Shown here piece after piece: positions 14,291 to 22,375 of a stretch of 64,000 nucleotides of DNA; the first letter of the stretch is position 1; each line of letters starts with the position of its first letter. The stretch covers positions 19,743-83,742 of IMG/VR virus record IMGVR_UViG_3300027852_000809. The stretch is one strand, 5' to 3'. A program made the translations under genes and the position numbers. Origin of the DNA: a virus. The notes under the pieces were generated by a model, which saw only the letters and a program-made list of their open reading frames with translations, was not told the DNA's origin and did no database searches.

Positions 14291-14705
14291 CGAAAAACTT
14301 ATTAATTGGGTAGAGGACTTCTACTATAATATAAAAAAAACCTCAACAATTAGTGGTATATCATTTTCGTATTATAAAAGCCTACGAGGATATTTTAAGC
14401 ACTCTATTTTACTTACCGATATAAAACAAAGGGAATTCACATTAAACGATTACCGTGTATGGGAACGTATGCTAACAAACATTAAAGGCTCACATAATCC
14501 TGTTGAAAGCGGTGGGTTGTATTTTCGGTATAATGATTATGCGGATATATGTGGTGAAAGCGCTTTTTATAAAACTAAAAAAAAATTCACTGATCTTAAA
14601 TTACTTCTTGAGACTCCTTTTAAATTTTACTTCATATTGAACCCGCTCTACATAGTGAAGGTTTATAACCCTACCTCTAAAAAAGACGAAACTCCTGAAT
14701 CATGA
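14280..14705 (+). CDS. hypothetical protein, possible winged-helix, 141 aa
   Basis: Last gene of the rightward operon. The segment from GGLYFRYNDYADICGESAF to FILNPLYIVKVYNP reads like a winged-helix module in small DNA-binding or replication proteins, but no catalytic motif is present. Next to a putative origin it could be a replication initiator or regulator. That is inference; otherwise unassigned. Confidence 0.6.
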   Translation: MTDNEKLINWVEDFYYNIKKTSTISGISFSYYKSLRGYFKHSILLTDIKQREFTLNDYRVWERMLTNIKGSHNPVESGGLYFRYNDYADICGESAFYKTKKKFTDLKLLLETPFKFYFILNPLYIVKVYNPTSKKDETPES

Positions 14706-14722
14706 CAATCAGGAGTTTCTTT
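14689..14722 (+). terminator. intrinsic terminator of the rightward operon
   Basis: AAACTCCTGA (14689-14698) pairs perfectly with TCAGGAGTTT (14709-14718), followed by CTTTCT. It overlaps the last codons of the preceding gene. Confidence 0.8.
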
Positions 14723-14799
14723 CTAGTTATGGCAACTAAAAGCTCAAAAAAGAGTTTTCTTTTGTGGGAATTAATAATTCGCATCCACAAGATACTAAA

Positions 14800-15060
14800 T
14801 TATTCTTGCTTCTCAAGAGGTATTTTAGTAAAATCTAAATAATAATGTCTTCCTGCTTTAAAAAATTTATGAGCAGGTGCATCTTTTGATATAGATATTG
14901 TTAACTGTCCTGACGGTGTAGCTTTTGAGAAAGATTTATTTTCTTCATTTTCAGTACCATCGTCGTTTGCGAAAACAGCACTAAGGTACGCCACACTATC
15001 ATAATGCTCTGTTGCAGGAATTACCGTATCACAACGGAATTTCGCTTTAATAGTACGCAT
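14800..15060 (-). CDS. hypothetical protein, 86 aa
   Basis: Small beta-rich soluble protein starting MRTIKAKFRCDTVIPATE. It has its own promoter and sits between terminators, so it is expressed as a single gene. No domain recognised. Confidence 0.7.
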   Translation of the reverse strand: MRTIKAKFRCDTVIPATEHYDSVAYLSAVFANDDGTENEENKSFSKATPSGQLTISISKDAPAHKFFKAGRHYYLDFTKIPLEKQE

Positions 15061-15105
15061 ATATAAAAAGTTTATGGATTATGTCAGGTTTCACGCTCGA
15101 CAAAC

Positions 15106-15143
15106 CAAAGATAATAAAAAAAGAGGGCGATCGCCCTCTTTTA
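15106..15143 (-). promoter_or_regulatory. back-to-back terminator and promoter
   Basis: A perfect palindrome AAGAGGGCGATCGCCCTCTT (15121-15140) flanked by A and T runs is a bidirectional terminator closing the upstream minus gene. A -7 box TATCTTTG (minus strand, 15106-15113) follows at once for the gene at 15060. No -33 element at the usual distance. Confidence 0.7.
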
Positions 15144-15167
15144 ATATTTTTAGTTTCCTGACCTCAT

Positions 15168-15503
15168 TCAGACGAAGTATGTCAACGCATCACGGGCATT
15201 AGGAAACCTTTTTATTTTAGTAAAGCTTTGTTCTTTAATCTCAATCAAGATTCCACCATAAGGAACATAAGGATCAAGAAAGTATTGATAACTCGCTACT
15301 GACTTTTTTACCTGTTTGTTTTCGGTAGATTTGAAATTGATTACGTCAACTAAGACTGTACTAAAATCTGCAACTTCTAAAGAAACACTAATAAAAGTGT
15401 TATCTACAGTGGTCGATTTGTCGGTAATGGTTGGATTTGCAGACCAACTCATTGCAGTAATAAAGAATACCAATACAACTGCTAAGAACCTTAAAGATTT
15501 CAT
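15168..15503 (-). CDS. exported hypothetical protein, 111 aa
   Basis: Start at MKSLRFLAVVLVFFITAMSW, a clear signal peptide with cleavage likely near SANP. The mature domain is beta-rich. The ATG lies 6 nt after a TATATTTG -7 box, so the mRNA is probably leaderless. It stands alone between two terminators. Third exported protein of the window; role unknown. Confidence 0.7.
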   Translation of the reverse strand: MKSLRFLAVVLVFFITAMSWSANPTITDKSTTVDNTFISVSLEVADFSTVLVDVINFKSTENKQVKKSVASYQYFLDPYVPYGGILIEIKEQSFTKIKRFPNARDALTYFV

Positions 15504-15509
15504 ACAAAC

Positions 15510-15553
15510 CAAATATACAAAAAAAATCCCTAATTGTTAAACAAAAAGGGATT
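15510..15553 (-). promoter_or_regulatory. terminator of the middle operon followed by a promoter
   Basis: On the minus strand AATCCC...GGGATT (15548-15553 with 15525-15530) followed by a T run is an intrinsic terminator for the operon ending at 15629. The -7 box TATATTTG (15510-15517) comes directly after it and serves the gene at 15503. Confidence 0.75.
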
Positions 15554-15628
15554 ATTGGATGAAAACAAGATAATGACGGGCATCTTGTAGATGGAACAAA
15601 AGTAGTTAAAACTTAATAAACATACAAC

Positions 15629-16006
15629 CTAATTTAAGTTTTCTGCCAATTTATTAAATAAGTCTATTGGATTCATTAGGAGCTGTTCACAAACTCTATT
15701 AATCACTACAGCTTGATTTTGTGGCTTTAAATAACCTAATTCTTTTTCTATCCAGTTAAAAAAATCAAAACCTTCTTTTAAGTTTTTATAGAAATTAACG
15801 ATATTAACGTGTCCATCAGTGATTTCTTGCGCCCAAAAATAAGCTCTCTTTTCATCAGGTAAAGCATTATATATTCTTTTTATCGTATAAATATTAGAAT
15901 ATACAATACCTACTTGAGACTCTATTCTAGGAAGGAGAGCAGATTTCCCTTCAACATCTAAGGCGTTCATTGCTCCAAGAGAGCATAAATAATATGAATT
16001 GTTCAT
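15629..16006 (-). CDS. hypothetical protein, 125 aa
   Basis: Helical soluble protein starting MNNSYYLCSLGAMNALD. Ends the middle operon with TAG, about 75 bp before the terminator. No recognisable domain. Confidence 0.65.
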   Translation of the reverse strand: MNNSYYLCSLGAMNALDVEGKSALLPRIESQVGIVYSNIYTIKRIYNALPDEKRAYFWAQEITDGHVNIVNFYKNLKEGFDFFNWIEKELGYLKPQNQAVVINRVCEQLLMNPIDLFNKLAENLN

Positions 16007-16029
16007 TGTTTTATTTTAATTAATATTTT

Positions 16030-16632
16030 TTATGATACGCTTTCGGCAAAATCTAATGCCATTTCTTTAGCTTCCTCTAAAGTGGTTGCTGTCCATTCAC
16101 CCTTACCCCAAGTTTTAGGATATGGTGAAAATGCTGTTCCTATTGTTCCTCGTAATTTTTCATTAGGATGATCTTTCTTATAAATCCAAGCAACTGAAAC
16201 CCCTGTTGTACCATCTTGAATTGTTTCGGTAGCTGTAACCTTATCTTTACCTGTTTTTTCCATATCTAAATCACCATAAAATACTCTACATGATTCAATA
16301 TAATCTTCCTTATTAGAAGGTCTATAACCACTATTATCTTTTTTACAAGTGCTTCCAATTCCGAAACCAAATATAGCCCTATGACTTCTGCCATACCATT
16401 TTTGTTCTACTGGATTAAAACCAAGCAAGTTAGTTACCTGTTCAGTAATTCCTTTTCTTAATAGAAATTTTAAATTTTCTTCTAATCCTACAAATGTTAA
16501 ATAAGACCCGTCAACTTTTGATACATAAGATTGTAGTGCATCTTCCAAGCCTTCCTTATCTGTATCAACAACATTTGCGATTGAATCAATAAACGATTGT
16601 AATTTCTTTTTAGATATTCTTGTTTTTTTCAT
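16030..16632 (-). CDS. hypothetical phage protein, 200 aa
   Basis: A basic helical N-terminus (MKKTRISKKKLQSFIDSI) is followed by a distinctive motif KWYGRSHRAIFGFGIGS (about 78-94) and a beta-rich C-terminal half. I do not recognise the family. The Gly-rich GFGIGS is not a P-loop (no GKS/T). Position suggests nucleic-acid metabolism, unproven. Confidence 0.65.
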   Translation of the reverse strand: MKKTRISKKKLQSFIDSIANVVDTDKEGLEDALQSYVSKVDGSYLTFVGLEENLKFLLRKGITEQVTNLLGFNPVEQKWYGRSHRAIFGFGIGSTCKKDNSGYRPSNKEDYIESCRVFYGDLDMEKTGKDKVTATETIQDGTTGVSVAWIYKKDHPNEKLRGTIGTAFSPYPKTWGKGEWTATTLEEAKEMALDFAESVS

Positions 16633-16633
16633 C

Positions 16634-17341
16634 TTACTTCTTTTTTAAATTATCAGATTCTTTTAAACTCCTAAACCAATCGATATTACCATCAGAAAGA
16701 GCGTCGCCCCAATTAATGTAATCACTGTCTTCTTCAAAGCGTTCCTGAAAATTATGTTCCCATTCTTTATCTATAAGACCATCAGCAGTTCTTTGTCGCC
16801 TGTAATATTCTTTCCACCAATCTACTTTTTTAATAGTAGTATAGTCAGGGATTATTCCGATTTCGCCGTTCCTTTTTGGGTCAACTAGCGCAGGCATACC
16901 GTAATAATAAATTTTACGATTTTTTTCTGAATCTTGATCTAAGAAATTAAAAGGATGTTCAGGTAGCACAATCATAAGATATTGCGCTTTACTCATTGCA
17001 AATTCAATATTGTGAGTTGAAAAAGAATGAATTAACTTTTTATCACAAAGCAATTTAACTCTATATCCATTTCGGAAATGATAATCATCCCATTTAATTT
17101 TAGTAGTTTGATAACTCTCAATTAATACATCCCACATATTACGCTTCATACTAACATGGTAAGCTAACCAATGTTCTGAATCTAAAGGAGGTAATGTGCC
17201 TTCGGGAAGACTATCAGAATAATAAAGCCACCAAGTATCAACTTCTCCGTTAAGTGCTTTATGTTTTTTATTTGGGATGTTCCAAACATCGTATTCTTTT
17301 TTATTTACTAAAATTGTAAATGCTTTTTTAGCTGTAGTCAT
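16634..17341 (-). CDS. hypothetical protein, 235 aa
   Basis: Trp- and Tyr-rich alpha/beta protein beginning MTTAKKAFTILVNKKEYDVW. No motif recognised. It is spaced 11 bp from the kinase-like gene upstream and the pair may act together. It reads as an intact conserved coding sequence without frameshift. Confidence 0.65.
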   Translation of the reverse strand: MTTAKKAFTILVNKKEYDVWNIPNKKHKALNGEVDTWWLYYSDSLPEGTLPPLDSEHWLAYHVSMKRNMWDVLIESYQTTKIKWDDYHFRNGYRVKLLCDKKLIHSFSTHNIEFAMSKAQYLMIVLPEHPFNFLDQDSEKNRKIYYYGMPALVDPKRNGEIGIIPDYTTIKKVDWWKEYYRRQRTADGLIDKEWEHNFQERFEEDSDYINWGDALSDGNIDWFRSLKESDNLKKK

Positions 17342-17352
17342 AATCTATATTT

Positions 17353-17847
17353 TTAAAAAATCCATTCTACTTTCTTCATTTTTTTTGAATAGTGAATCAT
17401 ATTGTAAAATTGTCCGTAATCATGGCAGACAAGATTTTTCCCAATCCATCCAAAATTATCTACCTTAACATCCCAAAGGAAATCAGGAACTTTTTCAGGT
17501 CTATCAAAGTGAGGTTTCTCAATGGTTTTTTTCATAACCAAAAGTCTTCCGTTTGGAGAAATCCACTTTACAGGAGCAAACCAATCTTTTACCCATTCCA
17601 TGTCGCCAGTTAAATATTGAACCTCATTCCAAATCATCCACTCTATTGTATTCTGATTTGTATTGTTTGGCTCAACTTTTATAACATACTTGTCGTCTAA
17701 GGAATATTCAAAAACGTTTCTATGTATTCCTGATCCAATAAATTTACTACAAAGAGAAGTTATGAAATCATATCCAACAGCAGGAATTTTAAGCATCTCA
17801 TTTGCCCGCTCCATATCTAACAATGTATCTTCAATTATATATGCCAT
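17353..17847 (-). CDS. protein-kinase-like fold protein, 164 aa
   Basis: The sequence follows a reduced kinase fold: a glycine-loop-like GSGIHRNVFEY (about 38-48), a lysine in YVIKVEP (about 54), a helix-C glutamate in WNEVQYL, a hinge-like RLLVMKKT, then DNFGWIGKN and HDYGQ resembling the catalytic and DFG loops. It is shorter than an active kinase, and the catalytic Asp assignment is uncertain, so it may be a pseudokinase. Such proteins occur in several large phages. Role unknown. Confidence 0.5.
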   Translation of the reverse strand: MAYIIEDTLLDMERANEMLKIPAVGYDFITSLCSKFIGSGIHRNVFEYSLDDKYVIKVEPNNTNQNTIEWMIWNEVQYLTGDMEWVKDWFAPVKWISPNGRLLVMKKTIEKPHFDRPEKVPDFLWDVKVDNFGWIGKNLVCHDYGQFYNMIHYSKKMKKVEWIF

Positions 17848-17850
17848 AGT

Positions 17851-18297
17851 CTAAAAATCTCCGTCGGCTACCTGCAAACAAGTTAATCCTATTTCTCTCC
17901 ATTGCTGAACCATACTTCTTCTATCTTCTAAAACGAAAAGAATTTCATCAAGCTTTATCCCTGCCTTTTCTAATTGTTCAGGTTTAACAGCAATATCGTG
18001 TCTAAAATCTCCATCTGGACGCATCAACAAATTTCCTTTATGAGTTCTAATCCCTAAGTGCTTCATTATCCATTCTTGGGTTTGCTCTCTAACACTTTCA
18101 CGTCTTCCTGTGCAAAAAATGATATGGTAATGATTTATAAATTGTTCTAGCAATTTAATAATATCATCCATTGGCTCGTCTTCAAAACAAGCGTTGTAGA
18201 AATCATCCCAATTTTTAGGGTCTTGTTGAAGATATTTTAATCTATCTCCTACTTTTGATATAGTACCGTCTATATCTACGATTATAGTTGTTTTCAT
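17851..18297 (-). CDS. HAD-superfamily phosphatase, PNKP 3'-phosphatase-like, 148 aa
   Basis: HAD motif I is DIDGTIS (residues 8-14), motif II is FCTGRRE (about 60), and the acidic motif is VLEDRRSMVQQWRE (about 125-138), as in the phosphatase half of T4 polynucleotide kinase. It should remove 3' phosphates from nucleic acid ends or act on a nucleotide. There is no kinase domain. Together with tRNA or RNA repair it may counter host nucleases; that link is inference. Confidence 0.8.
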   Translation of the reverse strand: MKTTIIVDIDGTISKVGDRLKYLQQDPKNWDDFYNACFEDEPMDDIIKLLEQFINHYHIIFCTGRRESVREQTQEWIMKHLGIRTHKGNLLMRPDGDFRHDIAVKPEQLEKAGIKLDEILFVLEDRRSMVQQWREIGLTCLQVADGDF

Positions 18298-18926
18298 AAT
18301 TTTGGAATATATAGATTTGTTGGATTGTTTTTTTGAATATCTATACTTGGGAAGTTCATTTTAAATATTTGTAAATTAAAAGGGCTTGTAATTAAATGAA
18401 TTCCTGTTTTTGAAGGAATTTCGCAAAAAACTTTATTAGGAATTAAATCATTAATAGGTTCTATTAAATTTATGCAGGTTTTTATTCTCTCTAATAAATG
18501 AATTTCTTCTGAATCTATATCAATTATCCATTTTTTGTTTTTATCATGTGAAAATTTGCCGACAGCAGATGAATATGATTTATAAATTTTATCATAATTC
18601 TTATTAATAAGATTATCTGTAACAAGTTTTAAATGCTGTAAAGCAGTCTTTTCAAATGAACGTTTATTTAAGTTAATTCCTGCTCTAGCATTAAATATTT
18701 CACAAAGTTGAATGATTTCTTTTTCTATAAAATCTAAATATTCTATAGAATTTACATAATAAGCTTTAATTAAACGAGAATTATTATTTGTTCCATTTAC
18801 TTTCTGACCTTCTTTTGCATCTTTTTTTCTTTGCAAAACTTGAATGAAATAAAATTCATCATTTAACTTAAAGTCTAGCAAAGGGCGAATTAAATTAAAA
18901 TTATTAGTAGGCTTATCCATTATCAT
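18294..18926 (-). CDS. possible AEP-like primase-fold protein, 210 aa
   Basis: Shows a run like RAGINLNKRSFEKTAL (about 81-96), a DxD-type WIIDIDSEE (about 133) and PSKTGIHLITSPFN (about 171), an order that recalls archaeo-eukaryotic primase-like catalytic cores. It overlaps the HAD gene by 4 bp. The similarity is judged by eye and may be wrong; otherwise a nucleic-acid enzyme of unknown class. Confidence 0.45.
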   Translation of the reverse strand: MIMDKPTNNFNLIRPLLDFKLNDEFYFIQVLQRKKDAKEGQKVNGTNNNSRLIKAYYVNSIEYLDFIEKEIIQLCEIFNARAGINLNKRSFEKTALQHLKLVTDNLINKNYDKIYKSYSSAVGKFSHDKNKKWIIDIDSEEIHLLERIKTCINLIEPINDLIPNKVFCEIPSKTGIHLITSPFNLQIFKMNFPSIDIQKNNPTNLYIPKL

Positions 18927-19197
18927 CTTCTTTTGGCATTGTTAGTTCTATTTTAACTCCATGAACACCTTTAAGAGCATTTTCGATATTTTCTTTAACA
19001 TCAGCATTTAATGTGTTGGGCGAAACCATGTCTTCTGTTACGGTAATTTTTCGATTAATGATTGGTTTTTGAAATAATGTATCAGGAAGTTCTATTTCCA
19101 TTCCAATACTTACTTCGTCAATATGTAGTGCAACTTTATTTTTAGTTACTCTAGCGCTCCCGTTTTCTCTTACGTTTAAATAAAATTTTGTTTTCAT
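18913..19197 (-). CDS. hypothetical protein, 94 aa
   Basis: Beta-rich protein (MKTKFYLNVRENGSARVTKN) overlapping both neighbours, so translationally coupled. The alternating pattern suits an OB or beta-barrel-like fold. No family recognised. Confidence 0.65.
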   Translation of the reverse strand: MKTKFYLNVRENGSARVTKNKVALHIDEVSIGMEIELPDTLFQKPIINRKITVTEDMVSPNTLNADVKENIENALKGVHGVKIELTMPKEDDNG

Positions 19198-19478
19198 AAG
19201 TATTCTTTAAATGCGTTAATGAAATAATCTTCTCCGAATTCTTTTTCGGATATATATCCGTTTATATTGTCAACTTTTCCATTTGAATCAAAATAATTAT
19301 TTCCAATCTTTGTAATTATATGCCAAGAATTAGAATACATTTCTCCTGAAAATTGCTTTATTAAATGAACGGAAAACTTGTAACAACTTCCGTTAAAATT
19401 TTCAAGTTTACCAAATATCTTATAAAGAGAAGTAATGTAATTTATCACCTCTGCGTCAATCTGCGGTTGTGTTTTCAA
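19194..19478 (-). CDS. hypothetical protein, 94 aa
   Basis: Small alpha/beta protein starting MKTQPQIDAEVINYITSLY, with GSCYKFSVHL and SWHIITKI segments giving a spaced Cys/His pair that could be a papain-like reduced core. That is weak. First gene after the tRNA-like RNA. Confidence 0.6.
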   Translation of the reverse strand: MKTQPQIDAEVINYITSLYKIFGKLENFNGSCYKFSVHLIKQFSGEMYSNSWHIITKIGNNYFDSNGKVDNINGYISEKEFGEDYFINAFKEYL

Positions 19479-19492
19479 TATTATATTATTTG

Positions 19493-19717
19493 ACCGTTGA
19501 GGGGGAGTCGAACCCCCGTGAACTATAATTGATGTTAGTCAGCACTCTATCATTTTTTCAAATGCTTAGTAAGGATAATCGTTCGTATTTACATACATTT
19601 TCATCAATTTTATTGGATAGTATTGAGTGTCGGTTATTTATCTGACTTGTGTATCTCAATCTTTTACCCTATCCCTTCTCACCCGATAAGCTTAGCGCCC
19701 CAATGCGCGTCCAACGA
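19493..19717 (-). ncRNA. structured RNA with tRNA-like 3' end (tmRNA-like?)
   Basis: A 247-bp gap in a densely packed operon. The 3' end has a perfect T arm (GGGGG-TTCGACT-CCCCC, 19517-19501) followed by TCAACGG, which pairs with TCGTTGG (19717-19711) as a 7-bp acceptor with two G-U pairs. Next to the 5' arm, GCGC-ATTGGG-GCGC forms a D-like arm. The interior pairs GATAG, AGTG and CTGACT with upstream partners, and AATTGATG with CATCAATT, giving a pseudoknot. It has a tRNA-like domain plus pseudoknot as tmRNA does, but no recognisable ALAA-type tag and no G3-U70 pair. Confidence 0.6.
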
Positions 19718-19725
19718 ACCCTAGG

Positions 19726-20487
19726 TTATCGGTATAGCACCGTTACTTTCTCTTTGATTTCTTCAACTTCTTTGTCAACTAATGTTTCAAAAGCAGTTTC
19801 GATAAGGTCAGCACCATCTACACTTTCAAGGTAGCACATAATACGCCCACCCTCTAATTCTAAAAGAACCTGAACTTCAATATCAACAGGTTCTTCACCT
19901 TCGATAATAGGAATTCTTAAATTAAATGATTTAGGAATATTACTGGTAACAGTTTGTTGGTGTCTGAAAGTATGATTTGCTCTATCATCTTTATTCTCCT
20001 GCATTTCTTTATCAATTTTAGCTTCCACACTTGAAAGAACAGCTAACAAATTAGTGTGATCCGTGTTTGATTTAAAAATAGACCTTCTAAGTCTTAATTT
20101 TTTTACAAGGTTAAGAGGTTCAATACCGTTAGCAAAGTTATTGATATTTAATTCTTTGAATTTTTTACCAACTTCTACTTGACCTGTGATAGTGTATTTT
20201 TCACAAACGGTTTGTTCGTTAATTACCACCACCATTTTACCATCAGTTCTTGACACAAGACAATGAGCGGTTTTCGGGTAGAATTCACCTACTCTTTTTT
20301 CTAAGAATAATCTTGGAGCAGATATTGTACCTGAAATATCTACAGGCTTATCATTATGCTGTTCAGGGGCGCTTCCTTCAAGCCAAGTTACATGAACTTG
20401 CTCGGCATCACCACCTTCTTCAAGAATATTCTTGATAATTGTTCTTTTTGATTCTATTTTAGAATCTACTGGTTTTGTTTTTTCCAT
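19726..20487 (-). CDS. hypothetical protein, 253 aa
   Basis: Soluble alpha/beta protein, start MEKTKPVDSKIESKRTI. The N-terminal half has a beta domain around HVTWLEGSAPEQHND; the C-terminal part is acidic with a helical end. It sits with DNA metabolism genes and its stop is just upstream of the structured RNA. No family recognised. Confidence 0.65.
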   Translation of the reverse strand: MEKTKPVDSKIESKRTIIKNILEEGGDAEQVHVTWLEGSAPEQHNDKPVDISGTISAPRLFLEKRVGEFYPKTAHCLVSRTDGKMVVVINEQTVCEKYTITGQVEVGKKFKELNINNFANGIEPLNLVKKLRLRRSIFKSNTDHTNLLAVLSSVEAKIDKEMQENKDDRANHTFRHQQTVTSNIPKSFNLRIPIIEGEEPVDIEVQVLLELEGGRIMCYLESVDGADLIETAFETLVDKEVEEIKEKVTVLYR

Positions 20488-20518
20488 GATTGTTTAATGT
20501 ATTAAAAATTAATTATTA

Positions 20519-20977
20519 TTATGATCCAAGCTTTCTTACACCTGATTCATCGCTAATTCCATATTGTCTTTCTTTTGGAGATAACGGTCGTGCGTCAACA
20601 CAAATAGCATCTTCATCAAAAGAAAACATAAGACCTGCTTCGTGGTCGGCAAATAAATACAAAAGACCTTCTTTACGAACTGTTTTGAATTTGATTGTAT
20701 CAATAAGTTCTTTATGTAATAATTTTGGAGATTTTTCAAGAAGCTTAAATTCTTCCATTACTGCTTTTTTCTCGTCAGCAATTTTAGCTAGCTTAATACT
20801 TACATCTGCAAGTTCAGATTTTGCAATACCAACTTCATCTTGAGTAAGACTTTTAGTGTATTCGCCATCAATAATTTTTGATGCAGATTGCAGATTAGCG
20901 GTCAATTCAGACTTTGACATTCCTTCAAAAGAGGGATCAAAGATTTTTCCGATTTCAAATTGTGGTTTGTTTTCCAT
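20519..20977 (-). CDS. hypothetical protein, 152 aa
   Basis: N-terminal helical region with coiled-coil potential (about 30-85) followed by a beta-rich end (LLYLFADHEAGLMFSF). Begins MENKPQFEIGKIFDP. Probably co-translated with the 253-aa gene. Unknown function. Confidence 0.65.
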   Translation of the reverse strand: MENKPQFEIGKIFDPSFEGMSKSELTANLQSASKIIDGEYTKSLTQDEVGIAKSELADVSIKLAKIADEKKAVMEEFKLLEKSPKLLHKELIDTIKFKTVRKEGLLYLFADHEAGLMFSFDEDAICVDARPLSPKERQYGISDESGVRKLGS

Positions 20978-20997
20978 GAGATTTATATTAATAGTTA

Positions 20998-21189
20998 TTA
21001 AAATTTTAATCGTTTATATACTTTTACTCCATCGGTAAAATATTCTTCTTGTTCTTCCCAACATTTCGGGCAATCACCTCTTTTCAATATGTGAACAAGT
21101 ACAGCTTTTTTCACCAACCCGTTTGGGGTGTATAAATATTTTTTTGGCTCAACATTTTCTTGATTTCCTATAAGTTCTTTTTTAGCCAT
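20998..21189 (-). CDS. hypothetical protein, 63 aa
   Basis: Small basic protein with one CPKC motif and a tyrosine-rich end. It overlaps the NinG-like gene by 8 bp, so it is translationally coupled to it. No function assigned. Confidence 0.6.
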   Translation of the reverse strand: MAKKELIGNQENVEPKKYLYTPNGLVKKAVLVHILKRGDCPKCWEEQEEYFTDGVKVYKRLKF

Positions 21190-21880
21190 AAACTAAATAC
21201 TCTTTATCATATATTTCTAACTCAACATTAACTCTATTTCTCATTTCAATACGCTCCGAGAGTGAGTAAATTCTATCTGCTTCTTTAAGTAATTTAAGGA
21301 TGTTTCTAGCTAAATATGTTAATTCACGATATTCCTTATTGTTAAATGTTAACATTGGAGTTCTTCGTAATTGACTAATGAAATCCATGTATTCCTGTCC
21401 ATACTCGTTAATTAACCCTTCTCTTAATTTACCGTCGTCATTCTGATAATGATTAGATTGAGCGTTTTGGCGATGAATATTATGAAGGTTATATTTTATA
21501 GTACTATTTCCTCCCCTTGCATAAACGTGTCCTGCGTGCATCTGACCTCTTTTGTTCCTAGCTAAACACGGCAACCCTTTATCAATAGTCCTGACTATTT
21601 TGTTAATTTCGTCTTGTAATTTCTTACTCCAATCGTAACTAAGAGATTTTTCTTCATTACTTTTTGCTTTTTCCTCTTTCGCCACAGTCTTTTTAGCTTT
21701 CGGAATAATGTTACCATTTATAAATTCATCACTTGCATCTGATTTAAGCCACTCCTTCCAACAATCACATTTTCCGTCTGTAGCAATACCAAATTTTCTT
21801 TTACTGGCTTCTACCAATCTCCCGCATCCTAATCCGAATGTGTATCTGTGTGTACCTTTACATTTTTTTTCTTGGATCAT
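21182..21880 (-). CDS. NinG/Rap-like recombination nuclease, 232 aa
   Basis: N-terminal zinc-type segment CKGTHRYTFGLGCGRLVEAS and CDCWKEWLKSD, a helical linker, then the core with GQMHAGHVYARGGNS and NLHNIHRQNAQSNHYQ, which fits the GHF..R.....NI..Q...CN pattern of lambda NinG (Rap). The family is thought to act on branched DNA during recombination. The usual CN is SN here, which may affect metal binding. Annotation is solid at family level. Confidence 0.75.
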   Translation of the reverse strand: MIQEKKCKGTHRYTFGLGCGRLVEASKRKFGIATDGKCDCWKEWLKSDASDEFINGNIIPKAKKTVAKEEKAKSNEEKSLSYDWSKKLQDEINKIVRTIDKGLPCLARNKRGQMHAGHVYARGGNSTIKYNLHNIHRQNAQSNHYQNDDGKLREGLINEYGQEYMDFISQLRRTPMLTFNNKEYRELTYLARNILKLLKEADRIYSLSERIEMRNRVNVELEIYDKEYLVYG

Positions 21881-22011
21881 TTTCTTTTTGAGCGCTTTTT
21901 TCGTTTCTTTTTCTTAGGAGTTAAATGACTTCCTTCACGTAAACGAACACGTTGACGTATTTCTTTTGGGTTTTGGTTTTCGTCTGCTGAATATGAACTA
22001 TCTGATCCCAT
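21877..22011 (-). CDS. small highly basic protein, 44 aa
   Basis: Begins MGSDSSYSADENQNPKEI and ends in a Lys/Arg tail (KKKKRKKRSKRK) likely to bind nucleic acid. Its stop overlaps the start of the NinG-like gene as ATGA, so it is translated with it. Confidence 0.6.
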   Translation of the reverse strand: MGSDSSYSADENQNPKEIRQRVRLREGSHLTPKKKKRKKRSKRK

Positions 22012-22013
22012 AA

Positions 22014-22211
22014 TTATCTAATAAACTTATCAATTATACTATTTTTTACTTGTTCTGCGTAACTTTCAATATCTTTTTTAGAAAAATTATCTAAATAAAT
22101 TACTTGCCCGTCAGAAATACGCACTGCATAATTAACAACAATTTTTGGCGGTCTAACTTCTGATAATTTTATGTTAGGAAACTTTTTATTTTTTTTTATT
22201 TTTTTAGCCAT
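22014..22211 (-). CDS. hypothetical protein, 65 aa
   Basis: I start at MAKKIKKNKKFPNIKLSEVR; upstream codons of the longer ORF overlap another gene. Basic N-terminus, beta-rich middle (YAVRISDGQVIYLDNF) and a helical end. No known family. Confidence 0.6.
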   Translation of the reverse strand: MAKKIKKNKKFPNIKLSEVRPPKIVVNYAVRISDGQVIYLDNFSKKDIESYAEQVKNSIIDKFIR

Positions 22212-22213
22212 AT

Positions 22214-22375
22214 CTAAAATATTTCCATTTCTATTGCTTGACACTCTGTTGGAGTGAGAATGTTATGAGGATTTTCAGGATATAATATTTCTCCATTAGC
22301 AATCCAAACATCTTTATAATTATCGTCTTTATAAACTCTATATAATCTATTTTTTGCGATCTCTATTATCCGCAT
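22214..22375 (-). CDS. hypothetical protein, 53 aa
   Basis: ORF MRIIEIAKNRLYRVYKDDN... to TAG, starting 29 nt inside the 3' end of the upstream gene in another frame. Small alpha/beta protein, unrecognised. Confidence 0.55.
   Translation of the reverse strand: MRIIEIAKNRLYRVYKDDNYKDVWIANGEILYPENPHNILTPTECQAIEMEIF

Noticed and set aside
14729-14842. Plus-strand ORF of 37 codons (MATKSSKK...)
   Set aside because: It lies after the terminator of its operon and overlaps the end of the minus gene at 14800; hairpins in the segment suit a terminator for the minus gene.
19493-19717. Group I intron in the tRNA-like RNA segment
   Set aside because: A GACTA/TAGTT pair and a pseudoknot looked intron-like, but only 10 nt separate the pair, too short for P3 and P8, and no exons are evident.
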